A stretch of DNA of 64,000 nucleotides, taken from positions 1,798,001 to 1,862,000 of the forward strand of contig JAKGSH010000010.1 of the NCBI GenBank assembly GCA_021568835.1, in the 5' to 3' direction. Below the pieces are notes generated by a model. The model was given only the letters and a program-made list of their open reading frames with translations. It made no database searches and was not told the DNA's origin. The stretch comes from Streptomyces sp. Tue 6430. Its GTDB lineage: Bacteria; Actinomycetota; Actinomycetes; Streptomycetales; Streptomycetaceae. Of the stretch, positions 6,899-15,456 are shown piece by piece. The translations under genes and the position numbers were made by a program. Every line of letters begins with the position of its first letter. The first letter of the stretch is position 1.

Positions 6899-8587
6899 TC
6901 AGGAACCGTTCGACTTCGACTTCTTGGAACCGTTCGACTTCAAGCCGACGGAGCGGGACTTCACCTTCCGCGCCAGACGCCCGAGCGCCCGCCGCAGCAA
7001 AGTCCTCTTCGGGGGATACATCTGGGCCGTGTCGATCACCACACGCCCCTTGTCGTTCACGACGGCGGACGCCCGGTACGGATCGTCGTCCCGGCCCCAT
7101 CGCCGGGCGAGCGGCATGGGCAGTCCGTCGCCGCGCACCGGAATCTCGTACGTCCGGCCGGCGAGGTCCAGGTACACCCGGACGCCCCGCTTGGCGGTGA
7201 CGTACTCCAGCGGCACCCGGGCGTGCAGCACGCTGGCCGCGCCGTCCCGGGCCGGCTCCACCCGCATCTCACCGACCGGCGCCGGCAGCGCGTGGCCCAC
7301 CTTGAGGCGACGCGCGCCGGGCTTGTCGGCCGACTTGGGCATGGCGCCCTTGGCGAGCCGCAGCACCGCCCCCGCGCCGTCCGGCCGCCCGACCACGGGT
7401 ACCCGCACGGACGCCGTGTAGACGAGCCGGTCGCCCTGCTGCTCCCAGTCGGAGGCGAGCAGCTCGGTGCCCTGGGCCAGGCGGCCCGGGACCGACTCCT
7501 CGATCAGCTCGTAGACACGGTCGGGGAGCGCGAGGAGCGGGTCGCGGAAGCCGGGGTAGCGGGCGTAGGCCCGCCCGTCCTCGACGACGAACGGCGGCGC
7601 CCCGTGTTCCAGCTCGGCACTGATCGCCTCGGACAGCGCGTCGACCGCCCCCGCGTGCGCCAGGGCGATGCGCACCCGGCGCTTGACGTCCATCGCGTCG
7701 CGGATGCCGTCGGTGAAGTAGGAGTCGGCGAGCCGCGCGATGCCCGCGCAGAGCTGCCGCTGCAGCTCGCGGTCCAGGCCGGGGAAGTCGTCCTGGACGA
7801 GCTTGGCCAGCTCCCAGGTGAAGTGCCGGCGCAGGACGGCGTCGCGCTTCGGTCCGGCCTCGATGAGCCCGGCGGCGAAGTCCATGATCTCCGCGGCGGC
7901 CCGCAGCCGCGCCAGGTGGTCGGCGCGGTAGGTGATGTTGCTGGCGTCGCCGCGCTTGACCGCGAAGTAGCAGATGTAGTCGGCCACCACCGAGATCTTC
8001 CGGGCGCGCACGCACGCCTCGATGGTGAACGGCTGGTCGCTGCCCACCGGCAGGTGCTCCGGGAAGCGCAGCTTGTGCTTCTCGACGAGGTCCCGGCGGA
8101 AGAGCTTGGTGTTGGCCAGGGTGAACGGCAGCGCGGAGTCGTACAGGCTGACGTCCGGGTCGTTCTCCTTGTACAGCGCCTGGTGGACGTACCGGCCGTT
8201 GGTGCCGACCATCTTGCCGACCACGACGTCCGAGTCGTTGCGGTCGGCGCACTTCACCATGCGCTCCAGGGCTTCCTCGCCGAGGTAGTCGTCGGAGCCT
8301 ATGAAGTACACGTACCGCCCGGTGGCCACCTCCAGCGCCCTGTTGCTGGGCGCGGCCGGGCCACCGGAGTTGGTCTGGTGGAGCACCTTGACGGTGTCCG
8401 GGTACAGCGCCGCGAACCGGTCGAGTTCGCGGCCGCTGTCGTCGGTGGAGCCGTCGTCGACGGCGACGACCTCCAGCCGGTCACGCCCGATGCTCTGCCC
8501 GACGAGGGAGTTCAGGCACTCCGTCAGGTACGGCATCGTGTTGTAGACGGCGACGACGACGGTGACGTCGGGAACGGCCCCGTTCAT
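6899..8587 (-). CDS. GT2-family glycosyltransferase with long C-terminal extension
   Basis: Inverting glycosyltransferase of the GT-A fold. In 562 residues the N-terminal third has DVTVVVAVYNTMPYLTECL, VVAVDDGSTD and the metal-binding GSDDYLG motif; the rest resembles the extra helical and beta-rich parts seen in bacterial enzymes that build wall polymers, and the protein ends in a basic KSNGSKKSKSNGS tail that could rest on the membrane. The ATG at 8587 overlaps the stop of the upstream glycosyltransferase by four bases (ATGA), so translation is coupled. Donor and acceptor are not predictable; the neighbours suggest addition of a diacetamido-uronic acid or another sugar to a lipid-linked chain. 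Confidence 0.85.
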   Translation of the reverse strand: MNGAVPDVTVVVAVYNTMPYLTECLNSLVGQSIGRDRLEVVAVDDGSTDDSGRELDRFAALYPDTVKVLHQTNSGGPAAPSNRALEVATGRYVYFIGSDDYLGEEALERMVKCADRNDSDVVVGKMVGTNGRYVHQALYKENDPDVSLYDSALPFTLANTKLFRRDLVEKHKLRFPEHLPVGSDQPFTIEACVRARKISVVADYICYFAVKRGDASNITYRADHLARLRAAAEIMDFAAGLIEAGPKRDAVLRRHFTWELAKLVQDDFPGLDRELQRQLCAGIARLADSYFTDGIRDAMDVKRRVRIALAHAGAVDALSEAISAELEHGAPPFVVEDGRAYARYPGFRDPLLALPDRVYELIEESVPGRLAQGTELLASDWEQQGDRLVYTASVRVPVVGRPDGAGAVLRLAKGAMPKSADKPGARRLKVGHALPAPVGEMRVEPARDGAASVLHARVPLEYVTAKRGVRVYLDLAGRTYEIPVRGDGLPMPLARRWGRDDDPYRASAVVNDKGRVVIDTAQMYPPKRTLLRRALGRLARKVKSRSVGLKSNGSKKSKSNGS

Positions 8588-10167
8588 GAACCCGCCTTCG
8601 AGGATCTGGAGACCAGTCGGGTGTACAGCCCGTCCAGCACCTCGGCCTGCGCCTCCCACGTCCAGGTGTCGAGCAGCCCGGGCTTGTCGTAGGCGGCCGT
8701 GTACTTCTGCGGGTCGGCCAGGACGGCCTTGATGGCGCGGGCGAGATCGTCGACGTCCTCGGCCCGGCAGACCTCGCCCTGTCCGGTGGACCGGGTCACC
8801 TCGGACATGGTCTTCACGTCGCTGACCACCAGCGGCAGCCGCGCGTGGGAGTACTCGAAGAACTTCGTGATCAGGGCGATCTCGTGGTTGGGCCAGTGGT
8901 GGATCGGGATGCAGCCGACGTTCGCCGCGGCCAGGAAGCGGACCACCTGCCAGTGCTTGACGTACGGCACGGCGTGCAGCCGGTCGCCCACCCCGAGTTC
9001 CTGCGCGCGGCGCAGCAGACCCTGTATGTAGCCGGCGGCCGGCGCCGGGACGACGAACGCCATGTGGACGCCGTCCAGCTTCGGCAGGGCCTCCACCATG
9101 TCCCCGAGACCGCGCTGCGGGCCGGGCGAGCCGCTGTAGACCACCAGCGGGACGTCCGGTCCGATGCCGCACAGGGCGCGCAGGTCCGGCTCCGGCTCGG
9201 CGTCGTCGAGCACCGGGTCCCGCTCCACGGGCCGGTCGGGGGCGTTGAGGACCACGGTCGGCTGTTCCTTGAGGCCGTGGCGCTCCACCAGCAGGTCGCC
9301 CAGCCCCTCGGAGACGGTGACCACGGCGTCGGCGAACGGGGCGTACTCGCTCTCGTGCGCGGTGTTGCCGGGAATCCAGTGGGCGTTGTCCTCCCAGGGG
9401 CGCACCCCGGGCAGGAACTCGTGGGCGTCCCACACCAGCTTGACGGACCGGCCGGCGACGCGGGCCCGCACCGCGGCACGGGCGCCGACCCCGAGCATCC
9501 GGAAGTCGTTGGCGTGGATGAGATCGGGCTTGAGGGCGTCGATCTCCTTGCCGTAGGTCAGCTCGTAGTCCCACAGCACGGGCTCCAGGCGACGCCAGGC
9601 GCGCTTGCCCTTGGCCGCCTTCCACAGGGCCGTGAAGGCGCGGTCCACGGGCCCGCGCAGAGCACGGCCCGCCTTCTGCGCCTGGCTGCTCTGGCGGGCC
9701 CGGAACTCGATCCACTTCTGCATGAACTTGGAGACCGGCCCGGCCACCACGAGGCGCAGCTTCTCGACCCGGCGGAACAGCGGGCTGCCCACGGCCTGCG
9801 GCGCCACCTTCAGGGCGGCCCGACGGGCGGCGAGGTCCGCGCGCCACGCCTTGGCCCACTGCCGGCGGTAGGCCGCCAGCGGCCCCGGCGGGTAGGCGAA
9901 CGGACGACGCAGCGGCGAGCGGTGCCGCTCGGCGTGCCGCTTGGCCAGCGGCGTCTTCAGCGGCAGCAGCCGCACCTCGGCGTCACCGAGCTTCCAGGTG
10001 CGCCCGTTGCCCGAGCGGACGAGGCCGAGGAGCACCACGTCCCAGCCGGCGGCCGCCGCGGACTCCGCGGCCTTCTGCACGCGCGAGTCGCCGTCGACCT
10101 TGTTGTCGACCAGCATGACGACCCGGCCCTTGGTCGGGCGGGGCGCGTCGGTGCGCTGCGCTTCCAT
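8584..10167 (-). CDS. GT4-type glycosyltransferase
   Basis: GT-B fold glycosyltransferase, 527 residues, with N-terminal VVMLVDNKVDGDSRVQKAA, the HANDF motif and DAHEF in the acceptor half, and in the donor half VVYSGSPGPQRGLG, VPYV and the E-x7-E-like element HEIALITKFFEYSHARLPLV. The start is ATG 10167, preceded by AGAAAGG at 6-base spacing; the open frame continues upstream but only as a shadow of the next gene. Its N-terminal DSRVQK motif is shared with the tandem enzyme just upstream, so the two probably arose by duplication. It lies between two other glycosyltransferases in the same operon and overlaps the next by four bases. Confidence 0.88.
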   Translation of the reverse strand: MEAQRTDAPRPTKGRVVMLVDNKVDGDSRVQKAAESAAAAGWDVVLLGLVRSGNGRTWKLGDAEVRLLPLKTPLAKRHAERHRSPLRRPFAYPPGPLAAYRRQWAKAWRADLAARRAALKVAPQAVGSPLFRRVEKLRLVVAGPVSKFMQKWIEFRARQSSQAQKAGRALRGPVDRAFTALWKAAKGKRAWRRLEPVLWDYELTYGKEIDALKPDLIHANDFRMLGVGARAAVRARVAGRSVKLVWDAHEFLPGVRPWEDNAHWIPGNTAHESEYAPFADAVVTVSEGLGDLLVERHGLKEQPTVVLNAPDRPVERDPVLDDAEPEPDLRALCGIGPDVPLVVYSGSPGPQRGLGDMVEALPKLDGVHMAFVVPAPAAGYIQGLLRRAQELGVGDRLHAVPYVKHWQVVRFLAAANVGCIPIHHWPNHEIALITKFFEYSHARLPLVVSDVKTMSEVTRSTGQGEVCRAEDVDDLARAIKAVLADPQKYTAAYDKPGLLDTWTWEAQAEVLDGLYTRLVSRSSKAGS

Positions 10168-10187
10168 GAACAGCCTTTCTGAACCGG

Positions 10188-12773
10188 TCACTTCAGGAAA
10201 TCGCTCAGGACCTGGGCGGTCCATGTGCCGTCGTGGTAGGTGCGGGCGAACTCGAGGGACTCCCGGCCGATCCGGGCCGTGCCCTCGGGGTCGCCGACGA
10301 GCCCTTCCAGCACCTCGCGGAGGGTCTCGGGGGTGGCGCCGACGATGGGCAGGGCGCCGTCCGTGGCGAGCTTCACGCTGTCGCTGATGTAGGCGACGAC
10401 GGGCTTGCCGGCCGCCATCGCCTCCACGGCGAAGGTGCCGTAACTTCCGGTGGTGAACTGGTCGAGCACCAGGTCGCAGCTCTGCACCAGCTCGCGCATC
10501 TCGGCCCACGGGATGCCCTCGGCGAGCCGGAACTCGATGACGCCCTTGTCGTGGAGCTCGGTGAGGACCGGCATGATCCGGTCGGTGCCCTTGGTCCACC
10601 GCTTCGACGGGGCGTGCAGCACCAGCGGCCGCTTGCGCTCCATGACCGGGCGGTCGGTGGCCCACTTGTCGACGTCCACGACCAGCGGCAGCCACTTCGC
10701 CGTCGGGAGGTCCTCCAGGAGGTCGGGCGTGGTGACGTAGAGCGGCAGTCCGGCCTCGGCCGCGATCCGCTTGTTCGTCTCGGCCTTGGCCTGGAGCTTC
10801 TTCGCGATGCCGTCGGGGGCGTCGTGGAACAGCGAGAAGGGGTGGCGCGCCATGTGGTGGGCGGGGTGCCGGATCTCGCTGCCGTGGGCGAGCAGCGCCA
10901 CCTTGATCTTGGCCTGCCTCAGGGCGTCCAGGTCGCCGGCGATGCTGGTGCCGTTGAGGTGCCCGAAGACGGGCATGAAGGCGTCGACCAGCAGGTGGGT
11001 GAAGCGGCCGATGACCCGCTCCATCTGCTGGACCTGCACGTCGAGGTCGCGCAGCCGGTCCGCGTCCACGTACACGTCGGCCGGGTAGTCGAAGGACTCC
11101 GGCCGCTTGTTCATGACGACCTCGGCGGACACGTCCGGGTTGCGGCGCGTGACGGCCTGCGCGAACGCGGCGCCCTGGCCCGCGTAGTTGGCGGGGCCGA
11201 GACCGAGGCGGACCCGGGTGTCGCGGAGCTTGCGCCACAGCGGCTTGCCGTCGGCGCCGGTGTTGTCCGCCGTCCGTACCGCCTCCGGGGTCTCCTGGAC
11301 CGTCCAGGAGACGTCGGACCGGGGGCCGGGCGGGGTCTTCTTCGACAGCTCCCGGTACAGCTGCAGCAGCTTGCCGCTCTGCGCCTCCCAGGACAGGTCG
11401 GTGAGGACGTCCTCGGTGATCGCGTCGGCGAGCTTGCCGCGGTTCTCCATGGCCCGCGCGGCGGCTTCGGCGAACGTCGCGGGGTCGTCCCACGTCCACA
11501 CCTCGCCGAGGCCGTGCTGCTCCACGTACGCCTTGATGACCTTGACGTCGCTGGTGACCAGCGGCAGTCCGGCCTGGAGGTACTCGGAGACCTTCGTCGG
11601 CAGCGACACCTCGCAGTTGGGGACGCGCCGGAAGGGCGTGAGGCCGAGGTCGGCGGAGGAGAGGTAGTCGGCGACCTCGTGCTGCGGCACGTACGGCACC
11701 AGGTGGATCCGGTCGCGTACGCCCAGCGCCTCGGCCCGCGTGAGGAGCTGTTCCAGAAGGGGCGTCATCCGGCCGTGCACCAGGGCGAGGTGGAAGCCGG
11801 GCAGCTGCGGCAGACCGTCGATGACGGCGTCCACGCCGCGCTCCGGACCGATCCAGCCCGAGTAGACCATCAGCGGGACCTCGGGACCCAGACCGCAGGC
11901 CGCGCGCACCGACGAGGCGGCCGTGCCGCCCCCGATCACCTCACGGACCGGCGCGTTGCCGACCACCAGCGGCGCCTTCGCCAGCCCGTGGTCGTTCTTC
12001 AGCAGCTCCGCCATCTGGCTGGAGACGGTGACGACGGCGTCGGCCCGGCCGATGAACTCGGCTTCCACCGCGGGCAGCGCGTACGCCTGGCGGGGGTTCG
12101 GCCACTCCACGCCCTTGACGTACTCGTGCGCGTCGTACAGCCAGGCGCACTTGCGGCCCCGGGCGCGCAGCCGGGCGGCGCTGAGGGCGGCCGTCGCGAT
12201 CATCGTCACGTCGTTGGCGTGGATGACGTCCGGCTCGAGTTCCTCGATCACCGGGCCGAAGGCGAGGTCGAGGTCGACCACCTGCGGCCAGTCGACCCGC
12301 CAGTCCCTGGCCAGGTCGTCCTTGGACTTGTGCCGCTGCTCCCACTTGAACGCCTGCACCCGCAGCCGGTGGACCGACCGGCGCGCCCGGAGCACCGCCT
12401 TGATCGACGTACGGCGCGGAGCGCTCGCCCAGTTGCTCTCGGCCGACTTCTGCCGGACCCAGGCCCGGTACTCCGCGGTGTAACGGTTCAGGGCCGCCTG
12501 GTCCGGAAGGTGGAACTGGGTGGCCGCGGCCCGCAGGGAGCGCTCCCTGCGCACCTTCACACCGCGCAGGTAGTCCGAACTCACCGGCACCCGGACGACG
12601 TCGATCGGCCCCATCTTCGACCGCTGGACACGCTTGGTGTCGCTCCGGCCGATCAGGGTCACGTCCCAGCCGTCTCGGGCCGCGGCGACGGCTGTCTTCT
12701 GGACACGGGAGTCACCCGTGATGCCGTTGGCGACGATCACTGCGATCCTCGGCCTGCGGGCAGGGGATTCCAT
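10188..12773 (-). CDS. Tandem double GT4 glycosyltransferase
   Basis: An 861-residue protein that carries two complete GT-B units. The first, about residues 1-430, has AVIVANGITGDSRVQKTA, VIHANDVTM, DAHEYVKG, MVYSGWIGPERGVD and the E-x7-E-like element NCEVSLPTKVSEYLQAGLP. After a linker with KKTPPGPRSDV the second, about 460-861, starts GLGPANYAGQGAAFAQA and ends with VLDQFTTGSYGTFAVEAMA and the usual C-terminal helix. The frame is open through the junction. Such a fusion could add two sugars in turn, for instance to build a disaccharide repeat. The start ATG 12773 has GGAGGAAG 4 bases upstream. It follows the oxidoreductase gene by 83 bases. Confidence 0.88.
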   Translation of the reverse strand: MESPARRPRIAVIVANGITGDSRVQKTAVAAARDGWDVTLIGRSDTKRVQRSKMGPIDVVRVPVSSDYLRGVKVRRERSLRAAATQFHLPDQAALNRYTAEYRAWVRQKSAESNWASAPRRTSIKAVLRARRSVHRLRVQAFKWEQRHKSKDDLARDWRVDWPQVVDLDLAFGPVIEELEPDVIHANDVTMIATAALSAARLRARGRKCAWLYDAHEYVKGVEWPNPRQAYALPAVEAEFIGRADAVVTVSSQMAELLKNDHGLAKAPLVVGNAPVREVIGGGTAASSVRAACGLGPEVPLMVYSGWIGPERGVDAVIDGLPQLPGFHLALVHGRMTPLLEQLLTRAEALGVRDRIHLVPYVPQHEVADYLSSADLGLTPFRRVPNCEVSLPTKVSEYLQAGLPLVTSDVKVIKAYVEQHGLGEVWTWDDPATFAEAAARAMENRGKLADAITEDVLTDLSWEAQSGKLLQLYRELSKKTPPGPRSDVSWTVQETPEAVRTADNTGADGKPLWRKLRDTRVRLGLGPANYAGQGAAFAQAVTRRNPDVSAEVVMNKRPESFDYPADVYVDADRLRDLDVQVQQMERVIGRFTHLLVDAFMPVFGHLNGTSIAGDLDALRQAKIKVALLAHGSEIRHPAHHMARHPFSLFHDAPDGIAKKLQAKAETNKRIAAEAGLPLYVTTPDLLEDLPTAKWLPLVVDVDKWATDRPVMERKRPLVLHAPSKRWTKGTDRIMPVLTELHDKGVIEFRLAEGIPWAEMRELVQSCDLVLDQFTTGSYGTFAVEAMAAGKPVVAYISDSVKLATDGALPIVGATPETLREVLEGLVGDPEGTARIGRESLEFARTYHDGTWTAQVLSDFLK

Positions 12774-12856
12774 TACGTACTTCCTCCGGGGGTACAGGAG
12801 CGCGGCCCCCCCTGTTCCAGGGGGGGCCGGCGGGTGGCAGTGGCGCGCACCGGAAG

Positions 12857-13873
12857 CTACCGGGCGGCCACGTGCTCGACCGGGTCGATATGGACGGTAC
12901 CGCCGTCGGCCGCCGAAGCGAGAACCGCCGCCGCCACCTCCACGGTGCGCATGCCCTGCCGCAGGGTGCAGATGTCGGCGGGCTCGCCGAGCACCGCGTC
13001 CCGGAACAGCTCGTGCTCCACCTGGAGCGGCTCGCGCTTCGGGATGGCGTAGCGGATCATGTCGCCCTCGGAGACACCGCGGAAGGCCTGGAGGGCCTCC
13101 CACTCGGTGGTCACCGCGGCGTTGGAGTGGAAGGTCAGGTCGGCGGTGAGGGTGTCGGCGATGAAGCAGCCGCGCTCGCCGGTGACCGAGGTGAACCGCT
13201 CCTTGAGCGGGCTCAGCCAGTTGACCAGGTGGTTGACCATGGTGCCGTCGTCCAGGCGGCCGACCGCGGAGACCATGTCCTCGTGCTCACGGCCGCTCTT
13301 GGAGACGGTGTGCGCGGCGATGGACACGTACTGACGGCCCGTCACCCAGCCGGTGAGGTCGATGTCGTGCGTGGCCAGGTCCTTGACCACGCCGACGTCG
13401 GCGATGCGGTGCGGGAACGGCCCCTGGCGGCGGGTGACGACCTGGTAGACGTCACCCAGTTCGCCGGCCTCCAGGCGGGCGCGCAGCGAGCGCAGTGCCG
13501 GGTTGCACCGCTCGATGTGACCCACGCCGGCCACCAGGCCGCGCGACTCGAAGGCCTCGACGAGCCGGCGGGCACCCTCGACGGTGTCGGCGACCGGCTT
13601 CTCGATCAGCGCGCAGACGCCGGCCTCGGCGAGCGCCAGACCGACCTCCTCGTGCAGATGGGTGGGGCAGGCCACGACCGTGTAGTCCACCCCGAGCGCG
13701 ATCAGCTCTTCGACCGTGTTCAGGACCGGCGCGCCCTGGGCGGCACCGAACTTGTCGCCCATCGGGTCGACGACGCCGACGAAGTCGACGCCGTCCAGGC
13801 CCGCCAGGACACGGGCGTGGTGACGCCCCATCGAGCCGAGGCCGACGAGTCCGGCCCTCAGAGGCTTGGTCAC
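12857..13873 (-). CDS. Gfo/Idh/MocA oxidoreductase, WbpB-like
   Basis: Predicted to oxidise C3 of UDP-N-acetyl-glucosaminuronate, the step before transamination. The 338-residue product has the dinucleotide-binding GLVGLGSMGRHHA (residues 8-20), VVDPMGD, the catalytic-region EKPVADT at 91-97 and a C-terminal beta-sheet domain with THDIDLTGWV. Length is close to WbpB/WlbA. The start is the GTG 13873, which overlaps the aminotransferase stop as GTGA; coupling of these two genes is common in this pathway because the enzymes act in direct succession. A generic inositol or sugar dehydrogenase is the alternative. Confidence 0.82.
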   Translation of the reverse strand: MTKPLRAGLVGLGSMGRHHARVLAGLDGVDFVGVVDPMGDKFGAAQGAPVLNTVEELIALGVDYTVVACPTHLHEEVGLALAEAGVCALIEKPVADTVEGARRLVEAFESRGLVAGVGHIERCNPALRSLRARLEAGELGDVYQVVTRRQGPFPHRIADVGVVKDLATHDIDLTGWVTGRQYVSIAAHTVSKSGREHEDMVSAVGRLDDGTMVNHLVNWLSPLKERFTSVTGERGCFIADTLTADLTFHSNAAVTTEWEALQAFRGVSEGDMIRYAIPKREPLQVEHELFRDAVLGEPADICTLRQGMRTVEVAAAVLASAADGGTVHIDPVEHVAAR

Positions 13874-14985
13874 AGCTGCTCTCCCAGCGCGTTCACGGCG
13901 GTCACGATGCGCTCCAGGTCCTGCGCCGACAGCGCGGGGTGCACGGGCAGCGAGACGACCTCGGCGGCCGCGCGCTCCGTCTCCGGCAGGTCCCAGGAGC
14001 GGCCCGCCTTCTGGTCCGGCTCCCAGTACGGCTTGAGCCGGTGGATCGGGGTCGGGTAGTACACCGCGTTGCCGATGCCGGCCTCGGTCAGCCTGGCCAT
14101 GGCGGCCTCGCGGTCACCCTGGATGCGCACCGTGTACTGGTGGTACACGTGGCGGGCGCCCTCGGCGACCTTGGGGGCCACCACGTTCGGCGCGGTGATG
14201 TGCTCGGTGAGGTAGGTGGCGTTGGCGATGCGCTGCTCGGTCCAGCCGCCGAGCTTGGCGCGCTGCACGCGACCGATCGCGGCGGACACGTCCGTCATCC
14301 GCACGTTGGCGCCGACGATCTCGTTGGCGTACCGCTGCTCCATGCCCTGGTTGCGCAGCAGGCGCAGGGTCCGCGCGGTCTCCGCGTCGGCCGTGGAGAT
14401 CATGCCGCCCTCGAGGCTGTGCATGTTCTTCGTCGGGTAGAAGCTGAAGGTGCCCGCGGAGCCGAACGCGCCGACCGGCGTGCCGTGCAGCGCGGCCGAG
14501 TGGGCCTGGCAGGCGTCCTCGACGACGGCGAGCCCGTGCGTCTGCGCGATCGCCATGATCCGGTCCATCGCGGCCGGGTGGCCGTAGAGGTGGACGGGCA
14601 TGACGGCGGCGGTGCGCGGGGTGATCGCGGCCTCGAAGGCGGCCGGGTCCAGACAGAAGGTGTCGGCCTCGATGTCGGCGAAGACCACGTCCGCGCCCAC
14701 CAGACGCACCGCGTTGGCGGAGGCGGCGAACGAGAACGAGGGGACGACGACCTCGTCGCCCGGGCCGATCCCGAGGGCCAGCAGCGTCAGGTGCAGCGCC
14801 GAGGTGCCGGAGTTGACGGCGACGCAGTGGCGCCCGTCGACCAGCTCCGAGAACTCCTCCTCGAAGGCGGCCACCTCGGGCCCCTGGACGACACGGCCGC
14901 TGCGCAGCACGCGGACCGCGGCCTCGATCTCGTCCTCGCCGATCACAGGCTTGGCGGCCGGTATGAACTCATGGGCGTCGGTCAT
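13870..14985 (-). CDS. DegT/DnrJ/EryC1 sugar aminotransferase, WbpE-like
   Basis: PLP-dependent enzyme expected to transfer an amino group from glutamate to the 3-keto sugar nucleotide. The 371-residue protein shows the family order: SGTSALHLTL for PLP phosphate, VEDACQAHSA with D157, and the Schiff-base lysine K186 in SFYPTKNMHSLEGG, then a C-terminal half with the VYYPTPIH motif. I chose ATG 14985 rather than the earlier ATG 14991 because GAGGAGG stands 8 bases before it; the first ATG would be only 2 bases from that site. First gene of the leftward glycan operon running to the dehydrogenase at 5579. Confidence 0.88.
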   Translation of the reverse strand: MTDAHEFIPAAKPVIGEDEIEAAVRVLRSGRVVQGPEVAAFEEEFSELVDGRHCVAVNSGTSALHLTLLALGIGPGDEVVVPSFSFAASANAVRLVGADVVFADIEADTFCLDPAAFEAAITPRTAAVMPVHLYGHPAAMDRIMAIAQTHGLAVVEDACQAHSAALHGTPVGAFGSAGTFSFYPTKNMHSLEGGMISTADAETARTLRLLRNQGMEQRYANEIVGANVRMTDVSAAIGRVQRAKLGGWTEQRIANATYLTEHITAPNVVAPKVAEGARHVYHQYTVRIQGDREAAMARLTEAGIGNAVYYPTPIHRLKPYWEPDQKAGRSWDLPETERAAAEVVSLPVHPALSAQDLERIVTAVNALGEQL

Positions 14986-15456
14986 CGACATCCCCTCCTC
15001 TACGGCGACCTCAAAGGCGCGTCGTGCTTCGTCGGGAAGGGGCCGCGTCGAGATCAGCACGGCCGCATCCCTGGGTGTTCACCGCTGCCTGTGGGCGGGC
15101 GAACGGCTTGTACACAGGACCCCGCCCCCCGAGGGTTCCTTGCGGGAAGACAGCCGTATCCGAGCCGGAGGGCCGGAGGTGCTGGTCGGCTGCGGTCACG
15201 GCGGACATGGCTGTCGCCACCGAGACCACGGTTCACGTTACCAGCACGGGGACGGCGATTTTCCCCAGGGTTACCACAGAGAAACCTGTTCTTGAGGTCC
15301 ACTTCATCACAAGCGAGAGACAGGCTAACCCGCACATGAACGCCGGGCGACGCGGCACGACAGGAGCGGCGGCGAGCGCCACCCGGTTGCCACCGGGCGG
15401 CACCCGCCGCCGCTGTGTCCGGCCGGCGCGGGGCCGGCGGGACGGTCGGTCCTCCG
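14986..15456. other. Intergenic region upstream of the glycan operon and downstream of rne
   Basis: About 470 bases with no gene. It must contain the promoter of the leftward glycan operon. The stretch 15230-15330 is less GC-rich than its surroundings and carries two direct copies of GTTACCA (in 15235-15245 and 15268-15278). I could not pick a convincing -35/-10 pair. No rne terminator stem was identified. Confidence 0.4.

Noticed and set aside
5531..8692. Thousand-codon open frame opposite the dehydrogenase and glycosyltransferase
   Set aside because: Shadow of genuine minus-strand genes that have clear catalytic motifs; no family resemblance of its own.
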